Of a stretch of DNA of 64,000 nucleotides, positions 8,047-16,419 are shown piece after piece. The DNA comes from Paenibacillus auburnensis (lineage in GTDB: Bacteria; Bacillota; Bacilli; Paenibacillales; Paenibacillaceae), in the NCBI RefSeq assembly GCF_927798115.1, contig NZ_CAKMMG010000001.1, positions 1,178,001 through 1,242,000 of the forward strand, written 5' to 3'. The translations under genes were made by a program, and so were the position numbers. Position 1 is the stretch's first letter, and each line of letters starts with the position of its first letter. The notes under the pieces are model-generated. The model saw nothing but the letters and a program-made list of their open reading frames with translations, did no database searches and was not told where the DNA came from.

Positions 8047-9789
8047 TTGTTCTCCGTACTCCGCGATCTCGGCTGGTTTTTTCGCCGGGAAAAAAGGCGC
8101 TATTCTGTTGGCCTTATTTTACTAATTGTAGTTGGTGTATTGGAACTGCTGCCCCCTCGTCTGCTTGGCAATGCCATCGATGAAATTGTACGCGGTTCGA
8201 TCACCTCAGGTTCCTTGATGAAATACATCGGACTTATCGTTCTAATGATGCTCATTATTTACTGGATCACTTACATCTGGATGCACAAGCTGTTCGGGGG
8301 CTCCAACCTGGTAGAACGCCTGCTGCGCTCCCGGTTCATGAACCATCTGATGACGATGACTCCCTCCTTCTTCGAAAAAAACCGTACCGGTGACCTTATG
8401 GCCCGGGCAACCAATGACATCCGCGCCGTAGCAACAACCGTAGGCTTCGGCATGCTGACGCTGGTGGATTCAACGGTCTATCTGTCCGTAGTGCTGCTGG
8501 CGATGGGATTTCTGGTCAGCTGGAAGCTGACGCTTGCGGCGGTTCTGCCGCTTCCGCTGATCGCGGTTGCGATGATTTTCTACGGTAAGGCTATCCATGA
8601 CCGCTACAGCCTGGCACAGGATGCCTTCGGTGACATGAACGACCAGGTGCTGGAATCGGTGTCAGGGGTGCGGGTAATCCGTGCATATGTACAGGAAAGA
8701 CTTGATGAGAAACGATTTGCCGACATTACAGATGATGTATACCGCAAAAATATGGCGGTGGCACGGGTCGATGCCTTCTTTGAGCCGACCATCCGCTTTT
8801 GCGTAGGACTGAGCTACATAATTGCCCTCACTTATGGAATCTATCTTGTCTTCCGTAATCAAATTACACTTGGTGACCTTGTCTCCTTCAATATGTACCT
8901 CGGGATGATCGTCTGGCCGATGTTCGCGATCGGCGAGCTGATCAATATTATGCAGCGCGGCGGCGCTTCACTGGAGCGGATCGATGAAACCACGAACACC
9001 CGTCCGGATGTGGAGGATGTCGCCCAGCCGGTTCCGGTAGCCCAGCCTACAAGTATTGAACTAAAAGATGTAACCTTCCGCTATCCGACTTCAACCGTCG
9101 ATAATCTCAGCGGAGTGAGCTTCTCCCTGTCCCAGGGACAGACGCTGGGTGTAGTCGGCCGCACCGGCAGCGGTAAATCTACGCTGCTGAAGCAGCTGCT
9201 GCATGAGTATCCGGCCGGCGAAGGTGAAATCAAGATCTCGGATGTTCCCATTCAGAACATCGCACTGGACCGCCTGCACAGCTGGATGGGCTATGTGCCG
9301 CAGGAACAGATCCTGTTCTCCAAGTCTGTGCGTGAGAACATCCAGTTCGGCCACCATAATGCCAGTGATGAGCTGATTATGCAAGCGATCACGGCAGCCG
9401 CTTTCCAGAATGACCTTGGCACTTTGTCTGACGGTCTGGATACACTGGTCGGCGAACGCGGCGTCTCCCTCTCGGGAGGACAGAAACAGCGCGTCTCGAT
9501 CTCGAGAGCCTTTATCGCCAATCCCGACATTCTGATTCTGGACGATGCGCTGTCCGCCGTTGACGCACGTACCGAAGCCCGGATTATCGGGAATATCCGC
9601 GAGGAACGCGCCGGCAAAACCACACTGATCTCCACCCACCGCCTCTCTGCCGTTGAGCATGCCGATCTGATCGTCGTGCTGGATAACGGGCATATTATTG
9701 AACGCGGAACACATCAGGAGCTGCTGGCCATGAACGGATGGTACCGTGAGCAGTTTGACCGCCAGCAGGTGGAGAACAATCTAGATTAA
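8047..9789 (+). CDS. bmrC: BmrC-like subunit of heterodimeric multidrug ABC exporter
   Basis: The 580-residue protein has a six-helix ABC type-1 membrane domain (residues 1-310) and an ATPase domain. Walker A is GRTGSGKST and the signature LSGGQKQRVSISRA. Walker B reads LILDDALSAVD, with Asp where the catalytic Glu normally stands. That substitution marks the subunit contributing the degenerate nucleotide site in heterodimers such as BmrCD. BmrCD expels drugs such as doxorubicin and Hoechst 33342 in B. subtilis. Translation starts at a TTG (MFSVLRDLGWFF) after AAGGAAGGGA. A second ABC gene follows after 31 bases, and a leader with a terminator precedes it. Confidence 0.85.
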   Translation: MFSVLRDLGWFFRREKRRYSVGLILLIVVGVLELLPPRLLGNAIDEIVRGSITSGSLMKYIGLIVLMMLIIYWITYIWMHKLFGGSNLVERLLRSRFMNHLMTMTPSFFEKNRTGDLMARATNDIRAVATTVGFGMLTLVDSTVYLSVVLLAMGFLVSWKLTLAAVLPLPLIAVAMIFYGKAIHDRYSLAQDAFGDMNDQVLESVSGVRVIRAYVQERLDEKRFADITDDVYRKNMAVARVDAFFEPTIRFCVGLSYIIALTYGIYLVFRNQITLGDLVSFNMYLGMIVWPMFAIGELINIMQRGGASLERIDETTNTRPDVEDVAQPVPVAQPTSIELKDVTFRYPTSTVDNLSGVSFSLSQGQTLGVVGRTGSGKSTLLKQLLHEYPAGEGEIKISDVPIQNIALDRLHSWMGYVPQEQILFSKSVRENIQFGHHNASDELIMQAITAAAFQNDLGTLSDGLDTLVGERGVSLSGGQKQRVSISRAFIANPDILILDDALSAVDARTEARIIGNIREERAGKTTLISTHRLSAVEHADLIVVLDNGHIIERGTHQELLAMNGWYREQFDRQQVENNLD

Positions 9790-9820
9790 TTCATGAATAA
9801 CGTATAGGGAGGTGTCACCG

Positions 9821-11911
9821 TTGACACAGAGTACAGGCAAACGTCTGCTGCAGTACGCACTGACTGCCAAAAAAACCTTCATCGCAGCGCTTCTGCTGCT
9901 GACCATCGGCGTAGCGGCTGAGCTGGCGGGGCCTTTTATCGCCAAGAACATGATTGACAACCATCTGCTCGGGATTGAGAAGCCATACTATCAGACCTCC
10001 TCTTCCGAAGATGCGGCTGAATATAAGAATAACTTCTATAAACGCGGCGACCGTTTCGCCGGGGGTGAAGCCAAAGGCCAGGAGATCCGCCTCCTGCAGG
10101 TAGGCAAGAGCTTCTATTTCATCAATGAAGCAGTCAGCCAGGCCGAAGGGGACCGTTCCTTCAAGGATGGGGAGCTGCAGATCAAGTACGGGGATCAAAT
10201 CTCCGTCTATCCGGCCGTAAAGCTGTCTGCAGACGAATTATTTGCTTTTTATAAGCCTGAATTTCCGGGGATTTATGAGCTGGTGGGGCTGTATGCCATC
10301 TTCCTGGTCATCTCTATTCTGGCCGAGTTCGGCAAAACCTACTGGCTGCAATCGTCAGCCAATCAGGTCATCCGCAAGCTGCGAACCGACGTATACGCTC
10401 ATATCCAGCGGCTTCCGGTGTACTTTTTTGACAATCTGCCTGCGGGCAAGGTCGTCTCCCGGGTGACCAATGACACGGAAGCAGTGAAAGACCTATTTAT
10501 AGCCGTGTTATCCAATTTCAGCACAGGCATTATTAATATCATTGGCGTGTATGTTGCCCTGTTCCTGCTCGATGTGCGGCTTGGCCTGATCAGCTTGTTC
10601 ATTGTGCCGATTATTGTACTGTGGATCGTGCTGTACCGCAAAGTAGCCACTAAATACAATACGATCATCCGTTCAAGGCTGAGTGAAATCAATGCCATTA
10701 TTAACGAGTCGATCCAAGGGATGTCGATCATCCGGATTTTCCGCCGCCAGAAGCAGAGCCGCGAAGAATTCGAGCATCTCAACGATGATTATATGAAATA
10801 TCAGAATAAAATGCTTAATCTGAATGCCCTCACCTCCCACAATCTTGTGAACTCACTGCGTAATCTCTCCTTTGTGCTGGTGCTGTGGTATTTCGGATTT
10901 GGCAGCCTAAACGGCTCCACTTTCGTGTCGCTTGGCGTCCTCTATGCTTTTGTCGACGTGCTCGGGCGGATGTTCCAGCCGATTACCGGTATGGTGAACC
11001 AGCTCGCGAACCTGGATAGCTCCATGGTCTCCGCAGGCCGCGTATTTACACTGATGGATGAGCCGGGTGAGCCAGTTACAGACGGTTCGATGCCGCGCTA
11101 TAAGGGGAACGTGGTCTTCAATAACGTCTCCTTTGCTTACAAAAAAGATTTCGTTCTGCGTGATATATCCTTTGAAGCACGTCCGGGTGAAACGGTAGCC
11201 TTGGTAGGCCATACCGGTTCAGGAAAAAGCTCGATCATCAATCTGCTGTTCCGCTTCTATGATCCGCAGCGGGGTACAATCACGATTGACGGCCAGGAGG
11301 TTACTTCCATTCCCAAGCAGTGGCTTCGCAGCCACATGGGGATCGTGCTTCAGGACCCGTATCTTTTCACCGGCACCATCGCTTCCAATGTCAGTCTCGG
11401 GGATGAACGCATCAGCCGGGAGCGGGTAGAGCGGGCGCTGCGTGAAGTTGGTGCGGATAAACTGCTGTCCCATCTGCCGCTCGGCTTCGATGAACCGGTA
11501 GTAGAGAAAGGCAGTACACTATCCGCCGGCCAGCGCCAGCTCATCTCCTTTGCCCGGGCACTTTCATTCGATCCGGCAATTCTCATTCTGGATGAAGCTA
11601 CCTCCAATATCGATACCGAAACGGAGAGTATTATTCAGGAAGCGCTGGAGGTGCTTAAGAAGGGCCGCACCACCTTTATCATCGCCCACCGCCTGTCGAC
11701 CATCCGCAGCGCAGACCAGATTCTGGTGCTGCACCACGGAGAGATCGTCGAGCGCGGCAGCCATGATGAACTGATGGCCCTGGGAGGCCGTTACTTCCGG
11801 ATGTACCAGCTCCAGCTCGGAGCCGGCGCTGCGGGCGCAGTGGAAACTCCAGTTGCGACTGCAGAACCTTCCGCAGCTCCGGTACTGCAGCCTTCGCTTA
11901 AGCAAGGGTAA
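9821..11911 (+). CDS. bmrD: BmrD-like subunit of heterodimeric multidrug ABC exporter
   Basis: This 697-residue subunit is longer than its partner. About 110 extra residues sit between the first two helices (roughly 45-145), and an Ala/Pro-rich tail closes the protein. Walker A is GHTGSGKSS. Walker B LILDEATSNID keeps the catalytic Glu, but the signature is altered to LSAGQRQLIS. It complements the first subunit, which has Asp in place of that Glu but a normal signature, so each pair of sites has one consensus and one degenerate half. The frame opens at GTG 9812, but that codon overlaps the GGGAGGTG; TTG 9821, 7 bases on, is the likely start. Confidence 0.87.
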   Translation: MTQSTGKRLLQYALTAKKTFIAALLLLTIGVAAELAGPFIAKNMIDNHLLGIEKPYYQTSSSEDAAEYKNNFYKRGDRFAGGEAKGQEIRLLQVGKSFYFINEAVSQAEGDRSFKDGELQIKYGDQISVYPAVKLSADELFAFYKPEFPGIYELVGLYAIFLVISILAEFGKTYWLQSSANQVIRKLRTDVYAHIQRLPVYFFDNLPAGKVVSRVTNDTEAVKDLFIAVLSNFSTGIINIIGVYVALFLLDVRLGLISLFIVPIIVLWIVLYRKVATKYNTIIRSRLSEINAIINESIQGMSIIRIFRRQKQSREEFEHLNDDYMKYQNKMLNLNALTSHNLVNSLRNLSFVLVLWYFGFGSLNGSTFVSLGVLYAFVDVLGRMFQPITGMVNQLANLDSSMVSAGRVFTLMDEPGEPVTDGSMPRYKGNVVFNNVSFAYKKDFVLRDISFEARPGETVALVGHTGSGKSSIINLLFRFYDPQRGTITIDGQEVTSIPKQWLRSHMGIVLQDPYLFTGTIASNVSLGDERISRERVERALREVGADKLLSHLPLGFDEPVVEKGSTLSAGQRQLISFARALSFDPAILILDEATSNIDTETESIIQEALEVLKKGRTTFIIAHRLSTIRSADQILVLHHGEIVERGSHDELMALGGRYFRMYQLQLGAGAAGAVETPVATAEPSAAPVLQPSLKQG

Positions 11912-11941
11912 GCCACACTGCCCATGGTATGGAATCCAAAT

Positions 11942-11976
11942 AAGACAGTCCTCAGTTATTGAGGACTGTCTTTTTT
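11942..11976 (+). terminator. Terminator of the bmrCD-like operon
   Basis: AAGACAGTCCTCA (11942-11954) pairs perfectly with TGAGGACTGTCTT (11960-11972), followed by further T residues. Confidence 0.9.
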
Positions 11977-12093
11977 AGAGAGAACCGAACCTAATCTCAT
12001 GACCCGCCGGTTGTTGCAGAAGAATTCCATTGAAGATGGAACATTTGTTCTATATAATGGTAAACAATACATAAATGAACGGAGGAATCTAAT

Positions 12094-13374
12094 GTGATTA
12101 CTTATAGACTGAGCAAGCAGCAGGCCCGGATGTTTTTGCTGCATCACCAGCGACTGGTTCCTGGAGGTCTCTGTGGCGGTAAGCAGAGTATTGTGGACTA
12201 TGTCCGTCATGTTGGCTGCATTCAATATGATCCGCTCAGCATTGCCGGACATAATCATGAGCTTGTACTTCAGGCACGTGTTCCGGGTTTTGTCCCCGGG
12301 CTGGCGAATGAACTGCTGTACACAGACAGAGTACTGTACGACGGCTGGGACAAGAATATGTCGATCTACTGCACAGAGGACTGGCCCTATTTTCGTCGGT
12401 TAAGAGACCAGGCGTTAGCACGGCAACATGGAAATGAAGTTCTGCTTAAGACGATAATGCAAGTACGGGAAGCGCTGATCGAGCGCGGGCCGCTCTCTTC
12501 TCTGGATCTGGAAGGGAAAGAGAAAATGAACTGGGCCTGGGCTCCGGCCAGAATTACGCGTGCTGCGCTGGAAACGATGTATTTCCGGGGCGAAGTTTCC
12601 GTACATCACCGTGTACATACCCGCCGTTATTACGACTTCACCGCCCATCTGCTGCCGGAACATATTCTAAACACCGATGAACCTAATCCCACACAAGAGC
12701 AATATAATGACTGGTATGTGCTGAGGCGTATAGGCAGTATCGGGCTTCTGTGGAACAAATCCGGTGATGGCTGGCTCGGCATTTCCGGGCTGAAGAGCAA
12801 AGAGCGGACTGCAGCTGTAGAGCGCCTGCTGCTGAATGACAGTATACGTGAGGTGCATGTAGAAGGTCTTAAGCTGCCGCTGTATATGCGGAGTCTAGAT
12901 GCACCGGAGCTTGAAGCAGTGCTGCTGCGGGAAACGGCAGGAGCCGATGACCAAGCCGGGACCATGAATGGTGACAGATTCGCAGCTGCGCTGGCTCCGC
13001 TCGACAATCTGCTGTGGGACAGAGAGCTGATCCGGCAGCTGTTCGGGTTCCATTACCGCTGGGAGGTGTACAAGCCTGCAGCAGAACGGGAATTTGGCTA
13101 TTATGTGCTGCCCCTGCTCTACGGCGACCGTTTTACGGCCAGATTTGAGCCGGTGATGAACCGGAAAAACGGTGTTCTGTCAATCAACAGCTGGTGGTGG
13201 GAGCCTGGCGAAATCCTTACCGCCGAGATGATCCCGGTGATCGCTGATGCTATCGCATCGCTTGCCCGCTGTAACAGGGCTGTCGGCGTAGTCTTCTCAC
13301 CGGAGGTCATCCAAGGCTGCGGTCTCCAGGAGCTGTCGGATGCGGTAAATGACCTGTGCAATGCACAAGCGTAG
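12094..13374 (+). CDS. YcaQ-family winged-helix DNA glycosylase
   Basis: The 426-residue protein has the HTH_42/YcaQ layout of tandem winged helices. QYD at residues 44-46 (VGCIQYDPLS) matches the QxD catalytic motif of YcaQ/AlkX-type interstrand-crosslink glycosylases. The later LDNLLWDRELIRQLFGFHYRWEVYKP and FGYYVLPLLYGDRF blocks are also family hallmarks. Members unhook or excise alkylated bases in DNA; some act in self-resistance of antibiotic producers, but no such cluster is here. It starts at GTG after GGAGGA. It is monocistronic. Confidence 0.88.
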   Translation: MITYRLSKQQARMFLLHHQRLVPGGLCGGKQSIVDYVRHVGCIQYDPLSIAGHNHELVLQARVPGFVPGLANELLYTDRVLYDGWDKNMSIYCTEDWPYFRRLRDQALARQHGNEVLLKTIMQVREALIERGPLSSLDLEGKEKMNWAWAPARITRAALETMYFRGEVSVHHRVHTRRYYDFTAHLLPEHILNTDEPNPTQEQYNDWYVLRRIGSIGLLWNKSGDGWLGISGLKSKERTAAVERLLLNDSIREVHVEGLKLPLYMRSLDAPELEAVLLRETAGADDQAGTMNGDRFAAALAPLDNLLWDRELIRQLFGFHYRWEVYKPAAEREFGYYVLPLLYGDRFTARFEPVMNRKNGVLSINSWWWEPGEILTAEMIPVIADAIASLARCNRAVGVVFSPEVIQGCGLQELSDAVNDLCNAQA

Positions 13375-13404
13375 ATTATAGTAGTAACTCTTCTATAAAC
13401 AAAC

Positions 13405-13443
13405 AGACTCTCTATACACAGATAATCTGTGTTTAGAGAGTCT
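13405..13443. terminator. Hairpin between convergent genes
   Basis: AGACTCTCTA (13405-13414) pairs with TAGAGAGTCT (13434-13443), with an inner ACACAGAT/ATCTGTGT stem. The minus-strand tail is T-rich (TGTTTGTTT), so it could end both transcripts. Confidence 0.65.
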
Positions 13444-13530
13444 CTAATGGACGTTATGTATATCCATCTTCTTAGATGGCTATTTGCTATACGTCTGCTA
13501 CCTGTAAAGTAGAATCCGTGTATTATTCTT

Positions 13531-13998
13531 TCATTCAATAAACCGCTCCTCTTCCAACCCCAGTTTCGTATACATCTCCGTGCAATACCCCTGCAATTTA
13601 ATTTCCAGTCTGCTGGCCTTGTTCTTAAATCTTTTCAGCTCGCGGATCATATGCGCCCTGCCCCCCGGAGTAAAGGTCTCCTGGATTCGCTCCTTGAAAT
13701 AATCATGAACGATGTGATTGCGCTGCTTCCATACGGCCTGCAGCTGGTTCGTCTCTTCTTCCGAGAATGGAAAATGATGCTGGATTTCTTTGATGAGTTG
13801 GCCGAGTGAATTGCTGAGTTTGCGCTGATACAAATCAGAGAGATCCGCTTCTGTGGGCGTTTTCCCCTGAGACAGCTTCGTGAGCAGCAGCAGGTTGGTC
13901 AGCTGCTGTTCCAGAGCCTGACAATAATAGACTGCCAGTCCGAAATAAGCAAATAGCTCTTTGGATTGTTCACTCTCCGGTAGTTGTGTATCCTTCAT
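13531..13998 (-). CDS. HEPN-like all-helical hypothetical protein
   Basis: The 155-residue protein is predicted to be helical throughout. The segment KQRNHIVHDYF (residues 91-101) gives Arg93-x4-His98, the R-x4-6-H motif seen in HEPN domains, where it forms an RNase site. The preceding YCQALEQQLTNLLLL helix is consistent with that fold. HEPN proteins often pair with an MNT nucleotidyltransferase as toxin-antitoxin systems, but no such partner lies beside this gene. The start has GGGGAGG close to the ATG. The HEPN assignment is from motif and helix pattern only. Confidence 0.6.
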   Translation of the reverse strand: MKDTQLPESEQSKELFAYFGLAVYYCQALEQQLTNLLLLTKLSQGKTPTEADLSDLYQRKLSNSLGQLIKEIQHHFPFSEEETNQLQAVWKQRNHIVHDYFKERIQETFTPGGRAHMIRELKRFKNKASRLEIKLQGYCTEMYTKLGLEEERFIE

Positions 13999-14035
13999 CT
14001 TTCCTCCCCTTCTTTATCTGTATATTTTTATTGTC

Positions 14036-14749
14036 TCATAAATTCTTGCCGTAATCCATGCGGCTTGAGCGGTACAAATAAAACCCGCACAACAGCATGA
14101 TGTACATCAGAACATGGGCAAAGGAGCCAAGCAGACTCCTAAAGGACAGCTCGTCCGCGTTCATCAGCGCATTCATCATCGGTGCTGCCGGAGGTAAGAG
14201 GACAGGCACCACCGGGCCCGGAATGAGCTCTTCGAGCTTCTTGCCGCCGACGGACACAATCAGAATAATCAGGAGGATTCCAATAGCATAGCTGCTTTTG
14301 GGCACCCAGGAAGTCTGTAAATAAAGGGCAATGGATATACCGAGCATGCCCAGCAGCATATGCCCGGCAAAAGCCAGCGTCATGTGATAAAGCCCAGCAG
14401 GCTCAACGAAGCTCCCGGTCACAACCGGATAAACAACCGTCAGCAGAGCGAGCACTAGTGTGAGCAAAGCAAGCGTCAGTATCCCTCCCAGACCATATTT
14501 CACGCTACTCCGCAAATGTACAATGGTTACCTGCCGCTGCACCGCCTGTTCATGGTTAAGAAAGCTGAGTCCCATCCAGGCACATCCTATAAACAGAATG
14601 ACGGCGGTAGCCGCATAGCTGCTCATTACCGGATTAGGCTTATAGGTATAGAGAAAGAGCACGGAGATTACAATGGAGGCTACTGGTGCAAAATATCGCT
14701 GCGAGAACGTATAACTCTTCAACATATAGGCGATAAGCGGTCTCATCAT
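14036..14749 (-). CDS. ABC-2-type membrane subunit of an exporter
   Basis: The 237-residue protein has about six hydrophobic helices and no soluble domain. It pairs with the ATPase gene just upstream: its ATG overlaps that gene's TGA in an ATGA arrangement at 14746-14749, which fixes the start over a longer in-frame opening at 14785. A VLLPPAAPMMNALM segment lies in the last external loop. Such two-gene units export antibiotics, lipids or peptides, or act in stress response; the substrate is unknown. Confidence 0.8.
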   Translation of the reverse strand: MMRPLIAYMLKSYTFSQRYFAPVASIVISVLFLYTYKPNPVMSSYAATAVILFIGCAWMGLSFLNHEQAVQRQVTIVHLRSSVKYGLGGILTLALLTLVLALLTVVYPVVTGSFVEPAGLYHMTLAFAGHMLLGMLGISIALYLQTSWVPKSSYAIGILLIILIVSVGGKKLEELIPGPVVPVLLPPAAPMMNALMNADELSFRSLLGSFAHVLMYIMLLCGFYLYRSSRMDYGKNL

Positions 14750-15672
14750 GCGGTGGCCTCCCCGCTCTGTTTTGGATCCATCCACTGTTCGAGTCCGCTC
14801 TTGCCACTGCGTTGTTCCAGCGATAGGACTGATCCGCCCATATCCAGGATATGGCGCAAAAATTCATCCGTCCACGCAATTTCTACTTCCCATTCCATAC
14901 ACTCTTCTCCAGTATAGCGATGATGTACGTACTGGGAGGAAATATAGCCGGTTAGTTCTGTCATTGCTGTATGTGCCTGTTGCGAAAGCGCCGTGCTTAA
15001 TATGTATGATGAAGGCTTGTCCCGAAGCTTCCCAGCATCTGTTATCATCAGTGTCCTGCCCGCCTGAAGCACATGTACTCCGGCATCCAGAGCTTCTACA
15101 CATAATGGTTCATGGACGGAGAAGACAAGAGCGGTACCGCTGTGCTTCAATTCCTTCAGGAGTTCAATTAGCGTATGCTGTGCCGGGAGATCAAGTCCGG
15201 ATAATGGCTCGTCCAGCAGCAGCAGCTCCGGTTCACCAAGCAGGCTCTGAATCAGATTCACCTTTTGCAGCATGCCCTTGGAGTATCCTGTCATAGCCTG
15301 TTTACGAAACGGCGATAGCTGGAAAGCCTCAAGCAGCTGAACAATCTTATTCTCAAGCAGTGCCGTTGACATCCCGCTAATCCGGCCCATATTATATAAA
15401 TACTCTTCCGCTGACATCCTGAGCCCGGGAAACGCCTCAGGCGCATAACTGATTCTGAGCTTTGGTTTCGCCGGGAGCAGGCTCCCGGAAGAAAGCTTGA
15501 GCAGCCCGGCTAAAATCGCAAGCAGCGTACTTTTGCCTGAGCCGTTGCGACCGATTAGAGCTGTGGCTGTTCCGGTATTAATGGTCATGGATATATCATT
15601 TAGAACCGGGTGACCATTATACAGCTTGGTTGCCCCGGATAAGTGTAACAATTGCTGCTGTTGAAGTGTCAT
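14746..15672 (-). CDS. ABC transporter ATPase subunit
   Basis: This 308-residue ATPase has Walker A GRNGSGKST (near 41-49), Walker B LLLLDEPLSGLD (near 158) and an H-loop VFSVHEPL. The signature reads YSKGMLQK instead of LSGGQ, as in many ABC-2 exporter ATPases. A C-terminal extension of about 90 residues (from ILSTALSQQ) may regulate or contact the permease. GGGGGAG precedes the ATG. It is translated first and coupled to the permease gene. Confidence 0.88.
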   Translation of the reverse strand: MTLQQQQLLHLSGATKLYNGHPVLNDISMTINTGTATALIGRNGSGKSTLLAILAGLLKLSSGSLLPAKPKLRISYAPEAFPGLRMSAEEYLYNMGRISGMSTALLENKIVQLLEAFQLSPFRKQAMTGYSKGMLQKVNLIQSLLGEPELLLLDEPLSGLDLPAQHTLIELLKELKHSGTALVFSVHEPLCVEALDAGVHVLQAGRTLMITDAGKLRDKPSSYILSTALSQQAHTAMTELTGYISSQYVHHRYTGEECMEWEVEIAWTDEFLRHILDMGGSVLSLEQRSGKSGLEQWMDPKQSGEATA

Positions 15673-15823
15673 TCCGCTGACTCCCCCTCAGAGATAAGCT
15701 TACCCTGCAAATTTCATTACGATAGAAGCCGTATCAGAAGCCGCATAACTTACTTCTTAAATTATTCGCCGGATTACCCCTGCTTTCCTCTTGAAGCTGA
15801 GAGTTTGACTGACGTATCCAAAC

Positions 15824-15873
15824 AAAAAAGCCAGAATCCCTTCAGTTACTTTACCGAAGGCGGCTCTGGCTTT
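15824..15873 (-). terminator. Terminator after the copper-storage protein gene
   Basis: AAAGCCAGA pairs with TCTGGCTTT, with an inner CCTTC/GAAGG stem. The minus strand ends in TTTTTT, 25 bases beyond the stop at 15899. Confidence 0.75.
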
Positions 15874-15898
15874 GTATGGCCTTTGTCAGTTCACTGTA

Positions 15899-16246
15899 TT
15901 AAGCGTATACCTCTACGGCACCGCTAATCAGGCGGCAGGCCATTGCAGCACTACGGCAGGCATCAATGCACTCCTGGCAGTGTGTCTGCTTATGTCTGCT
16001 GCTCTCATCGGCACAGCGTTCGCAGATTTCCGCGCACAGGCGCAGGATTTCAACCACGAATGGACTTTGACGGGTCATTGCCTGGATGGCATAAGAACAA
16101 ATATCCGCACATTCCCGGTCAAGACGGATGCTCTCCCGTAGGGTTGCAAGATCATATTCTTTCAGGCTTGCGACATAGCTATAGTTACAGGCATTCATAG
16201 ATTTGATACATGCGTCAATGCATTCCTGATATTGAATTCGGGTCAT
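15899..16246 (-). CDS. Four-helix-bundle copper-binding protein (Csp/DUF326, YhjQ-like)
   Basis: The 115-residue protein has 12 Cys at 9, 13, 20, 46, 50, 71, 75, 78, 90, 93, 97 and 104. They are arranged as CxxxC-type pairs along predicted helices, the pattern of Csp copper-storage proteins, which line a helical bundle with Cys and load many Cu(I) ions. There is no signal peptide, so it resembles the cytosolic Csp3 type. AGGAGG 8 bases before the ATG supports the start. Upstream is a promoter with an elongated 20-base spacer over a dyad, as for MerR/CueR-type control. A COG0523 metallochaperone lies next, on the same strand. Confidence 0.9.
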   Translation of the reverse strand: MTRIQYQECIDACIKSMNACNYSYVASLKEYDLATLRESIRLDRECADICSYAIQAMTRQSPFVVEILRLCAEICERCADESSRHKQTHCQECIDACRSAAMACRLISGAVEVYA

Positions 16247-16267
16247 AGCCTTATACCTCCTGCGATC

Positions 16268-16299
16268 ATTATAGGTTATGCCTATGTATTAACCTGCAA
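16268..16299 (-). promoter_or_regulatory. Elongated-spacer promoter with dyad before the copper protein gene
   Basis: On the minus strand TTGCAG (16299-16294) and TATAAT (16273-16268) are separated by 20 bases. The perfect dyad AGGTTA-N11-TAACCT (16273-16295) lies between them. A 19-20-base spacer over a dyad is the hallmark of MerR-family activated promoters such as CueR targets. No merR gene is adjacent. Confidence 0.5.
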
Positions 16300-16419
16300 G
16301 GTAAAGAACGAACCAAACGACTCAGGAAGGACCGGATGTGCTGACCGGAATAAGGATTGTTGCCGGAGCTGCATGAGCCTTACGGATGTAGTCCTTATCC
16401 TGGACATAGGAAGCCTGTA

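Noticed and set aside
7835..8125. ORF of 96 codons running through the bmr leader into bmrC
   Set aside because: It starts at an unsupported TTG, passes through the terminator stem and overlaps the bmrC start in another frame; the 30-codon ORF upstream is the better leader candidate.
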